From: a virus
Reading direction: 5' to 3' (one strand)
Virus record (IMG/VR): IMGVR_UViG_3300021185_001412
Location: 1-30,259 of that record
DNA: 30,259 nucleotides
Shown: positions 15,301 to 21,604 of the stretch, one piece after another
How positions within the stretch are numbered: the stretch's first letter is position 1
Layout: every line of letters starts with the position of its first letter
The notes under the pieces: generated by a model
Told to the model about the DNA's origin: nothing
What the model saw: the letters and a program-made list of their open reading frames with translations, nothing else
Databases searched by the model: none
Position numbers and translations under genes: made by a program

Positions 15301-15990
15301 GTCTTCTGCAATTGTTAGACCAACTCTGTATGTTGGTTTACCTGAATACTTTTCAAGTATGAGTTCTTGTTTGTCAACTTTACAAAAGAATCCTCTTGCA
15401 AAAACTATACCTTCTGATATACTTGCAATAGAAGAACGACCAACTGGACTATCTGTTTTTGGTTTTACTGTGAACTCATTATTATTAGCACTGTTTACAG
15501 TAACTGTTCCATCTTCACCCAATGTACACTCTTGTAGTTCTTCACCTGAATAGAATACTACAGAGTTACTTGCATCAGTTCCTTGTGAATGAAATTTAAC
15601 AAATAATGTTATAGGGTCATCTGTAGTTTCTGCAGCTGAAGAGAAAACTTTACCGACAACACCTGATGATTTACCTCTTAGGAATTTATCATGAAAAGTT
15701 TTTCTATATTCTTCTGTATTTGCATCTCCACCAGCGTTCGGGTTTGCAGAGTTTACTTTTACATAGAATACTTCTAAATCTATATCTGATTCTGCACCAG
15801 TAACTAAAGACCCCTCCTCAAACATATGAGAACCAAATCTTTCAATTTGATTTTGTAATATGGATTGGGTTTGAGTTATTTCTCTAGACTGTAGTGGACG
15901 ACCTGCTCTGAACAGAACTTTATTGAATTTCTTATCTTCCGAAAAGTCATCATAATACGGTGCTATATTTAAATCAGTTTTTTCTGGCAT
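9319..15990 (-). CDS. Giant DUF4815 structural protein (2223 residues)
   Basis: The N-terminus has the DUF4815 signature (YYDDF-x-E-D-K-x-F-N-K-V-L-F, G-R-P-L-Q-S-R-E, Q-T-Q-S-I-L-Q-N-Q-I-E-R-F-G). Residues about 480-520 and 860-930 contain GTF-x-E-G-E-x-I-x-G-Q-T-S-type repeats shared with the 1170-residue protein. A Pro-rich hinge lies at about 1537-1600. After it comes a segment with DPLAQSFLVDRSGG, VTSIDLFFEKKD and PVSVEIRNMINGYPG, a domain seen in marine T4-like virion proteins. A GYGY motif recalling those of gp8 lies further on. No transmembrane segment. The Shine-Dalgarno is AAGGA. It is by far the largest gene here. In T4 this position holds gp9-gp12, so it probably forms the baseplate periphery that carries the fibres. 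DUF4815 itself is functionally undefined. Confidence 0.85.
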   Translation of the reverse strand: MPEKTDLNIAPYYDDFSEDKKFNKVLFRAGRPLQSREITQTQSILQNQIERFGSHMFEEGSLVTGAESDIDLEVFYVKVNSANPNAGGDANTEEYRKTFHDKFLRGKSSGVVGKVFSSAAETTDDPITLFVKFHSQGTDASNSVVFYSGEELQECTLGEDGTVTVNSANNNEFTVKPKTDSPVGRSSIASISEGIVFARGFFCKVDKQELILEKYSGKPTYRVGLTIAEDLVSSADDTSLLDNSSGTTNENAAGADRLKLDFVLSKYTLDTTDDVDFIELVRVNQGIIELKITRPIYNEIENSMARRTFDANGDFVVRQFTHSLREHLDDTTNRGYYTSANGGDDDKFIMQVSPGKGYVKGYEIDKIGTTPISFSKARSTVSLNNTNTPVRIGNKLRITNVHSLPEFGNETGDATVTPFKEVTLWDTTISSSGTEPSSGKIGFARLRNIDLQSGSASSQEYNASSQWNLYLFDIKMLTKISGTLAGTFTEGDQVIGGTSGATGIVSYTTTGQLFVHDVVGTFVVNDAITTNGTTSGTTTVTAVRNYNIDRVRGVSQDPQDSGSTTFTANTVVDASRTLIGTVTYTDGSTTVTGFATSFTTELKEGDIIVNPANDVASFELVVASVTDDTTLTLTGNAGNSYTGNVTRRRTQLYDQDQTASIFAWPRDWVKTHSCDSIQVRRQQVVDVSGGSFTISTGSNATFGAVNTDNFTIAVVDESSDANAYDLGDLLNIEDFSGDPSTDGGTGQTLTKSIPNNNGAKLKITFTVNRTNPDSRNKTLRKSRLLGVESARSAGGFYGTAYDDKEITLGVADVHKIHAIYEGVGGTTPLPPSSYFSVDSGTFQVYETIIGQTSDARAVMITYSGSLATSYYRMVSGTFIEGESIVGQTSLAVATITSVSQGSPDIKSRFFFDNGQRDGYYDLAKITRKVGEPTPSGKILVVFDYFTSDGGDFFDVESYASVPYDEIPVFSPSRVDLGGLEPDGTFELSDCVDFRPVVGQIIGTSTFGTTNTQDPTNPVNLSNSTEGSVYAPFGYDTGRDFSQSRTGISSTGASSNDTPVTGSSVVGDIAFYVGRIDKVFLHKSGSFQTSAGIPSLSPTKPKAVDDAIELFEVQIPAYTKSLKNVRVRTQDHRRFTMKDIGKINNRVTNLERITALSLLERDTQSKQILDADGFDRFKSGFLVDNFRGHRVGDVNHPDYQISVDTKLGAMRPQSYSQFFDIDFNTAISSNYQKTGDLITLPYSSQTYVNQDKASRTINVNPYHVFNFFGTVKLSPETDIWNDTEQLPEVRMNREGNYDAVLSENTNSLGTVWNSWQTTWVGEPNTVSTEVQATSNGSWSGDPAQGGEWVAGLQVSREITETVETQTRTGVTTSVVEDFVETRNDRVVSITIVPFMRSRTIELDATNLKPNSNHYFFFDGIRVDEYVRPLNATYSQDGGTTVTSGLKSDGNGRLRGFFELPNTSKQSFPTGQRELRLTSSFYDLNNPGSQASGIYQAQGLLQSNQTEITSTRNGRVITERSTGSRQITRAGERINAQVFDETAPPIPPVAELPVIPDIIQDPVPIEVPPPFSRVIAPPQLPPLPEPPPFIAPPMLIPTTRNMDFRVVEDRRFFDFPLDRGWGDPLAQSFLVDRSGGMFVTSIDLFFEKKDSTLPVSVEIRNMINGYPGQNVIPFSTVTINPANVNTSSDGSVATTFTFESPVFLEEDHEYSFVVYSNSNEFTTFISRMGEKDLATNQTIAGQPYAGSLFLSQNASTWTATQEDDLKFHMKTAQFDTSKTPVLKFENSPLTTSKLQSNALETFSGQQYVKVYNYMHGMYTTNSNVTLSGIRGDKEDCVLTVATPSVSGTPNNGTFNVSLTGGTGAGATAEFTVVDNAITTVFITDPGYGYATTDTLSAVNFDGGTADLTIDVDTTGETLGGIPVSSLNSSFTSIANIGIDSFTVLPDLSSFDVKTTYSSNDSTVGGGENATSTRNYYFDAIHTLIPSLNYALTRISASVLTTPMNSPEGYSNGTAYTKNNTSKFVTLNDNVFFDSPSVIASPINETNEMSSEKSFTCTLQLQSVNSNVSPVIDVGTIGAIGIGNRINNIDSNADVPTGTVYTASTEPDGDNNAMVYCTRKVNLKTPASTLKVIADVFRPPTTNVQVLYKILKNDESTPFDDLNWEYFNDYGTPDTTTEADARNFKEYEWTIDDLPEFSAFAIKIVGKGSNSSVVPMVSALRCLGLA

Positions 15991-16007
15991 ATTCCTTAAC
16001 CTGTTGT

Positions 16008-16024
16008 GGGGACATTAAGTCCCC
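16008..16024 (-). other. Hairpin between gp8 and the DUF4815 gene
   Basis: Perfect six-base stem GGGGAC / GTCCCC with loop TTAAT on the - strand, in the 39-base gap 15991-16029, just upstream of the AAGGA Shine-Dalgarno. No T-run follows. The core is the same 17-base sequence as the terminator at 1256-1278, read on the opposite strand. It may act in mRNA stability or limit read-through. Confidence 0.6.
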
Positions 16025-16029
16025 GATAA

Positions 16030-17493
16030 TTACATTTCTATAATTAATTTAATATCTTCGATTTGGTCTGCAGCCCTAGTTACAGCACCCCTGTTTTCAA
16101 CATACAGGATGTTACCTGTAAATCTTTCTACTTCAGGGAAATTAGCATCTAGTGAATCTGCATTACCGATTGTTGTACCACCTTTGTAAACAGTATCATC
16201 TTGTGCAAAGTTTACATATCCACCTTCACTATTTACAATAGGTTGATGTGATACCACTGAACCATTAATTGATATGATTCTTGACACTGCCACTCCAGCA
16301 CCATCTGATGATGCATTACGAATAATATCATCTACTGATAGTCCTGAAACACTTGATAATGTCATCTTATTATATGCACCAAGTGTTGTTGCAGTTGCAA
16401 CTGTTGTTGTTCCTGCAGTGAATGGGTCTTGTAGTAACCCTATTCTTCTGAAATCGTTATCTGTTGGGAAGTCACCCGAACCTTCGTTAAACTCAAATCT
16501 TGAGTTTACAATTATATAGTTTCCACCTAGTTCTTCAACTGGGTCTGCACCATGTCCGTTCATAGGTGATATAATTGGTGTTAATACTGCACTTGAACCA
16601 CTTCCGATTCCTGATATACCTGCAACATCAATAGATGCACGTTTATAACCTGAACCATATGCAGATGTAGTAACTGAAACAGATGTGACACCACCGCCAG
16701 AACCAACAGTTACTGAACAAGTTGCACTTGAACCGTCACCGTCTATAGCAACATTAGTGTATGTTCCAGGCGTATAACCTGAACCAGCATTATCTACTCT
16801 TACATGGTAGATTGCACCTGAAGTTGCAGAGTTTTCTACATCCCATAGTGAAGAGGAGTCGTTTGTTGCAGTTGAACCCAACTGACCATTTGTTCCTGTA
16901 CCTGCAACAGCAGTTTTTGCACCTAATGATTTAACTGGTAAAAAGTCTGAAGTCACATACTTAATTGTATCAGCAGCAGATACTGTATACATGTACTTCC
17001 AAATATATCCTGCAGCTGCACCAGTGTCCGAGGTATACACTAAGGCTGTTGCACTTGTTCCAGTTGGTTTTACAGTTGATTCAACCGTAACACCTGAACT
17101 ATTTCTTCCAGTTCTTATACACTTATAGACATTGTAGTCATCAGTGATGACAAAAAACTTAGAATCAAATAGATTATTTGCAGATGTGCTTGATGAAGTG
17201 TTTGAAGAACTTATATCATGAGAATATTCGTCATATTTAGTTCCTGTTGTCCAGTCGTATCTTTGTATAGCATGTGATACATCAGAAGATGAAACTTTCT
17301 TCATAGAAAGCATATCTGAAAATGAATCCATCTCCTCACTTGTTCCATTTACTGGAACTGGTGGAGAAGTGTCGTCTGTCCATGGGAATGAACGACCTAT
17401 AAAGATATAAGTTGATGAGGCACTTTCACCGAAGTCCTCTTTAAATTGTTTCGCATTATGTGTACGAAACTTTTCTGTAATTATTGCTGCCAT
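16030..17493 (-). CDS. 8: Baseplate wedge protein gp8 (487 residues)
   Basis: Matches T4 gp8 along its length: residues 5-12 TEKFRTHN (T4 VTSKFRTEK), FIGRSFPWTDD (T4 FGRSEPWSSN), IQRYDWTTGTKYDEY (T4 IPRRDWGDTRYPDPY), NVYKCIRTG (T4 LVYRCL), TVKPTG...GYIWKYMYTV (T4 TIEPGDGYVWEYLFEI), and the C-terminus YVENRGAVTRAADQIEDIKL (T4 YMENRPPIIMAMDQTEEINI). T4 gp8 has 334 residues; here about 150 more, mainly at residues 215-290, with GSGYTPGTY, GGGVTSVSV and YGSGYKR repeats. The product is a wedge subunit holding the baseplate. Its own late promoter and TGAGGAGATA Shine-Dalgarno precede the ATG. Confidence 0.93.
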   Translation of the reverse strand: MAAIITEKFRTHNAKQFKEDFGESASSTYIFIGRSFPWTDDTSPPVPVNGTSEEMDSFSDMLSMKKVSSSDVSHAIQRYDWTTGTKYDEYSHDISSSNTSSSTSANNLFDSKFFVITDDYNVYKCIRTGRNSSGVTVESTVKPTGTSATALVYTSDTGAAAGYIWKYMYTVSAADTIKYVTSDFLPVKSLGAKTAVAGTGTNGQLGSTATNDSSSLWDVENSATSGAIYHVRVDNAGSGYTPGTYTNVAIDGDGSSATCSVTVGSGGGVTSVSVTTSAYGSGYKRASIDVAGISGIGSGSSAVLTPIISPMNGHGADPVEELGGNYIIVNSRFEFNEGSGDFPTDNDFRRIGLLQDPFTAGTTTVATATTLGAYNKMTLSSVSGLSVDDIIRNASSDGAGVAVSRIISINGSVVSHQPIVNSEGGYVNFAQDDTVYKGGTTIGNADSLDANFPEVERFTGNILYVENRGAVTRAADQIEDIKLIIEM

Positions 17494-17523
17494 TTTATTT
17501 TATCTCCTCAAGATATTTAATAC

Positions 17524-17531
17524 TATTTATA
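17524..17531 (-). promoter_or_regulatory. T4-type late promoter of gp8
   Basis: Perfect TATAAATA, then G, ending 30 bases before the gp8 ATG and starting 4 bases after the stop of the preceding gene. The predicted start near 17518 gives a leader of about 25 bases containing the strong GAGGAG Shine-Dalgarno, a conventional arrangement. Confidence 0.75.
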
Positions 17532-17534
17532 ACA

Positions 17535-20500
17535 CTATGCAGACTTTATGTATGCACTATATGTAATATTTGTTCTTTTTAACTCCCTTTTTTCAAATTC
17601 GGGAATGAATAGGTTAGAATAGTAATCATTTAGGTCACCAATTCGTAAGCCTTCGGGTTTGGACTCTTCACTTAGAATATTTCCATACCCATCTTCTAAT
17701 AATATATCATCCTCATCAGTTTCATCCTTTAAGTAATATGATATATCATATATTCTTTGTCCTGTAATGGTATTTAGGGATTTAAAGTTCGTTCCAAATG
17801 ATGCAAATGTTGTAGAAGGTACAGAAGAGTCTGATGATTGTTCATCAATCATTGCACTATTGTCCTCAAATACAATTCTATCCCCATTTTCAAATAGAGT
17901 AAACTTATCATTTAAGTCGGGGTTCCTTTCTGATACAAAAAACTGTATCTCTTCTGTAGTTGTTGCAGTTTCTAATCTTAATAATGTCTCACCATCTTCA
18001 GATATTATTCTGTCTCCTGCTTCACCCTTAACTTCTGCAAATTCTCTTTCTTCAAACCTCATAAAGGATGGTTGTTCTTCAAGTTCTATCCTATTACCAT
18101 CTTCCATTACTAAAACTTCTTCAGTTGGTTGATATAAATCTACAATTTTACCTTGGTCGGCTGCAACATACTTTCTATTATGATAATCTAACGTGTCTTG
18201 ATTATCCATTAAGTTTAGAGAACCTATAGAACGAACAACACCTCTTGCATTTCCTATATTAAGTGAAGGTATAGATTTATTTACAATCTTCAGAATGTTC
18301 ATATGACGACTTCTCATCATAGAGTCACCATATTCTGTATTAGGTTCAGTTATTGCACCACCAGTTCTAGGGTCTGTATTATATACAGGTTGTCCTGCTT
18401 CGTCAAGCGTTAATAGACCAATACCACCTTCAGGGCCTGTTGCAGTCATATCTGCATGTAGTAAATATGTTCTTAATGAATTTGCAAATGCATTTGTTAC
18501 AGAAAGAACAGGTTCCATTACCATAATAATTGTTGGTTGGAACTTAGAAGTTCTTGTCTGACCAGTAATTGTATTTTCTAATGCAACTTCACCAAAGAAT
18601 ATATGTCCTGCTGGATGTAGAAGGTCTTTAACTGTAGACCTATATTTGTTAATTGATTCTCCAACCTTAATAACGTATGAATGAGTTTGGTAATATCTAC
18701 CATCTTGTATGTTAGATGCGGCTGCATTTACATGTCCCTTATCTGTTAGGAACTGTTCTTGCATTATACCCTCACCACCAAACTTACCTCTTGCATTATA
18801 TGGGTTAGATTTCATAACCTCAAATTGGTCGGTGTTTTGATATGTGACAACTTCGTCTATTAGGAAATGTCCATTTAAATTTGTATACTTTAGTATGTGT
18901 CTATCTGCATCATAGTCGACAACTTCTGCAGTTGTACCTGATGCTTGACCTGTAATGGTCACACCTTTATTCAAGGTATTAGTTGGTGTGGTAATCAACA
19001 TGGGGAATACAGATTTGTCTGATACTACGGAATCATATATGTAATCATTACCCTGTTCAATAAGGTTAATTGAGTTAACACCACCAATCTCATTTGAAAA
19101 ACAGAATATCTTACCACCTGTTCCACTCGTAACTTTTACTAAAGTATTGGTACGTTGTGTTAAAGATGTTCCAGCATTGATTACTTCACCAGTAATAAAT
19201 GCACCAGTATCAGTAGGTAATCGTTTAACTACTAGTCGTTTCTTATCAGTCTCTATTCTTAAAATAGTAGCAGTTGCATTAGATGTCTGACCAGTAACTA
19301 CTTCATTAACTTGATAACCTGATAGGTCATCCATATAGATATAACCGCCAGGGAATGCAGTAGGGACTGATTCGTAACCACCACCACTACTTAAAATTTT
19401 AACACTTCTGATATTACCAACAGTAGTTTCTAAGTTAATCTCTTGTCCGTCTTCGTATACTAACTGATTAAACTCTGTGTACATGTCGACTCTCTGACCA
19501 GCAGAAAGTGCATCAGTAAATACAACTCTATCGTTTTTGTGTGAATAGTCTCTTTCAGTATATGATGTGTTTGGTGTTTGTAATACATCATCAACAAATA
19601 CTTTAAGTGTATTGTCATTGAATATAATTAGATTTCCATTGTCATCTCTAACACCAGGCCCACCCACTAGGGTTTGACCTGCAGTTGCAGTAACTTCATA
19701 GTGACCAAATGTTGACCCACCTTCTAGTAATACTTCATCTCCAACAGAACCGATTACCGCTTCTGCACCACCACCTGATGTTCCAGTGTTGTCAAATACA
19801 ATTAAGTCTTCACCTTCATAGTCTTGACCACCAGTCTCAATGAAAATTTCTGTAATACCACCCTTAGATAAACCGTCAACTCTTGCTTGACCTTCTGTTG
19901 CATTTGTGTTATCCTTACTACCTGCAAAGAATAATTTATCATTGAATGAGTATAATGAACCTACGGAAGATTCTTCCAGTAGTAAACCACCACCTGTTTC
20001 TAATAATATGTCTCCACTATCATTGTGTGATATGTAAGTAGAAGATGATTCGTCTGAAACACCATTAACAACACCTAGTACAGTTCCAGTATATTCGGTA
20101 ATACCATCACGGTCTATAAATGTTACGGTAGAGCCTTGAGTAAATTCTCCAATATGATTGTCTGTTATTTCTAATGAATACTTTCTATCCTCAACAGAAT
20201 CTACAAATACATTTTCTACGACTGATTCTGCTTGTACTTTTTTAGTTCCACTCTCAAACTGTATAACTCTGTCTGTTGCTTGTGGAGGTGCAGATAGAAT
20301 TTGCACTCTCATCCTTCTTACTTGACTGTAATCAGACTGGTTTAGATATAGTGTTTCATTGTCGGGATATCTAATGGTTGCATCTTGACCATATAACAAT
20401 CTCATTAAGAACTGTACAGACTCTGCAGTTCCTTTTGTCTGATATAAATCTTTAATGTGTTTTATAGTTAACCTTCGGTCAACTGTAGAACCTATATCCA

Positions 20501-21047
20501 AAGATGGTATAAAGTCGTTCTGAAAATACTGTAAGAATTCTTCAGATGTTTTATCGACATCAGAATAATCTAACAGTTTATTATTTGCAAGAACAGAGTT
20601 TTGTTTAAAACTTCCTACAACACCTGTCTGTTTAGATTCTCTACCAGTAATCGTCTCTCCTTTTAAGAAACCATTTCCTGATATTGTTTCAACATAAATC
20701 TTATCACCAATTACAATATCAATTTTTGCAACGGATTTAGATTTAGTACCAACAACAAACTCCCCTTTAGTAAATGGAGAAGCAAGTAAAGTTGGATTTA
20801 AAATTGATTGTTCTGTAATAATTTTAGATGAAAAGGAAGTGTCGGATTCCAATAGTAGGTCTCCGACACCATCTTCCAAACTTAAATTATCAAGAACTGA
20901 TTGCGAAGATAATGTGATTATCTCCGACTCTAAGTATTCGAAATATGATTTTACAAATGCCTCAAGTGCAGGACTTTCCTCTCTTACAAATTCAGGTAAG
21001 AGACTTGGAAGTCTAGAACTTAGACTATCTGTTGCATATTCCTTCAT
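17535..21047 (-). CDS. Large baseplate structural protein in the gp7 position (1170 residues)
   Basis: The first 40 residues (SLSSRLPSLLPEFVREESPA then FVKSYFEYLE) are a conserved opening of large marine T4-like structural proteins, followed by a helical stretch around 165-215 (TSEEFLQYFQNDFIPSL, IKHIKDLYQTKGTAESVQFLM). Several F-x-x-G-E-x-I-T-G-x-x-S-type repeats lie at about 92-145, 580-640 and 700-740. The C-terminal third is rich in L-L-E-D-G / L-L-L-E-E units. The T4 order gp6-gp7-gp8 places this between gp6 and gp8 as gp7, and length (T4 gp7 has 1032 residues) agrees, but I see no clear sequence match, so the gp7 role is inferred. Spacing to the previous gene is 8 bases; the Shine-Dalgarno is weak. 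Confidence 0.75.
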   Translation of the reverse strand: MKEYATDSLSSRLPSLLPEFVREESPALEAFVKSYFEYLESEIITLSSQSVLDNLSLEDGVGDLLLESDTSFSSKIITEQSILNPTLLASPFTKGEFVVGTKSKSVAKIDIVIGDKIYVETISGNGFLKGETITGRESKQTGVVGSFKQNSVLANNKLLDYSDVDKTSEEFLQYFQNDFIPSLDIGSTVDRRLTIKHIKDLYQTKGTAESVQFLMRLLYGQDATIRYPDNETLYLNQSDYSQVRRMRVQILSAPPQATDRVIQFESGTKKVQAESVVENVFVDSVEDRKYSLEITDNHIGEFTQGSTVTFIDRDGITEYTGTVLGVVNGVSDESSSTYISHNDSGDILLETGGGLLLEESSVGSLYSFNDKLFFAGSKDNTNATEGQARVDGLSKGGITEIFIETGGQDYEGEDLIVFDNTGTSGGGAEAVIGSVGDEVLLEGGSTFGHYEVTATAGQTLVGGPGVRDDNGNLIIFNDNTLKVFVDDVLQTPNTSYTERDYSHKNDRVVFTDALSAGQRVDMYTEFNQLVYEDGQEINLETTVGNIRSVKILSSGGGYESVPTAFPGGYIYMDDLSGYQVNEVVTGQTSNATATILRIETDKKRLVVKRLPTDTGAFITGEVINAGTSLTQRTNTLVKVTSGTGGKIFCFSNEIGGVNSINLIEQGNDYIYDSVVSDKSVFPMLITTPTNTLNKGVTITGQASGTTAEVVDYDADRHILKYTNLNGHFLIDEVVTYQNTDQFEVMKSNPYNARGKFGGEGIMQEQFLTDKGHVNAAASNIQDGRYYQTHSYVIKVGESINKYRSTVKDLLHPAGHIFFGEVALENTITGQTRTSKFQPTIIMVMEPVLSVTNAFANSLRTYLLHADMTATGPEGGIGLLTLDEAGQPVYNTDPRTGGAITEPNTEYGDSMMRSRHMNILKIVNKSIPSLNIGNARGVVRSIGSLNLMDNQDTLDYHNRKYVAADQGKIVDLYQPTEEVLVMEDGNRIELEEQPSFMRFEEREFAEVKGEAGDRIISEDGETLLRLETATTTEEIQFFVSERNPDLNDKFTLFENGDRIVFEDNSAMIDEQSSDSSVPSTTFASFGTNFKSLNTITGQRIYDISYYLKDETDEDDILLEDGYGNILSEESKPEGLRIGDLNDYYSNLFIPEFEKRELKRTNITYSAYIKSA

Positions 21048-21055
21048 ATTCTATT

Positions 21056-21529
21056 TTACTGTACTGTTGCACCGAAAACAGAAATTGGGTACCATAAAGA
21101 ACCGTCCCAAATACAAATCACAGCTTCACCTTGTGAATCAAGTACTATTTCAGTACCTGAAGTTGATGAATAACCCCATGAATCAACATTTATATTTGCA
21201 CTGTATGAACCTGCTGGTTCAGTTTTTGCATAAATGATTTTAATTTGACCAACGTCTGTTCCATCATCTAAAGTAAATGCAACTGAGCCACTAGCACCTG
21301 ACAAGTCAATCGCTGATACGAATGATGATGCAAGGTTTGCTGCTGTAGCAGTCAAAGTTGTAATATCATCTACTGCAAGGTGAGTAGGGATATTTTCAAA
21401 CAATTGACCAATTGTCATTTTCTTGTTGACGGGTGTTCCGCCTGGGTTGTCTACGATATGCAATAAATCATCAGCACCGATTTCTGAATCTGCGACTGCT
21501 GTTAAAGCACTTATTTTTTTATCTGCCAT
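21056..21529 (-). CDS. Small virion structural protein (157 residues)
   Basis: N-terminal MADKKISALTAVADSEIGADDLLHIVDNPGGTP followed by KKMTIGQLFENIP is a pattern found in phage fibre and neck proteins ('x-I-S-x-L-x-x-A-x-x-x-x-x-D-x-x-x-I-V'). The remaining 100 residues are beta-rich with SGSVAFTLDDGTDVGQ and end in WDGSLWYPISVFG, which resembles the end of small trimeric surface proteins. AGGAG Shine-Dalgarno, 75-base gap from gp6. It lies between two baseplate genes where T4 has none. A small fibre tip or a decoration of the wedge is possible; the exact role is unknown. Confidence 0.7.
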   Translation of the reverse strand: MADKKISALTAVADSEIGADDLLHIVDNPGGTPVNKKMTIGQLFENIPTHLAVDDITTLTATAANLASSFVSAIDLSGASGSVAFTLDDGTDVGQIKIIYAKTEPAGSYSANINVDSWGYSSTSGTEIVLDSQGEAVICIWDGSLWYPISVFGATVQ

Positions 21530-21604
21530 TTTAATTTTACTCCTATAAAATCCAAATTAATGGGAAACTACTCGAGGGACTCTCGACCACTTTCTTCATA
21601 ACAA

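Noticed and set aside
21572-21586. Five-base hairpin TCGAG/CTCGA in the gap between gp6 and the 157-residue gene
   Set aside because: The stem is short, no T-run follows on the - strand, and such a match is easily found by chance.
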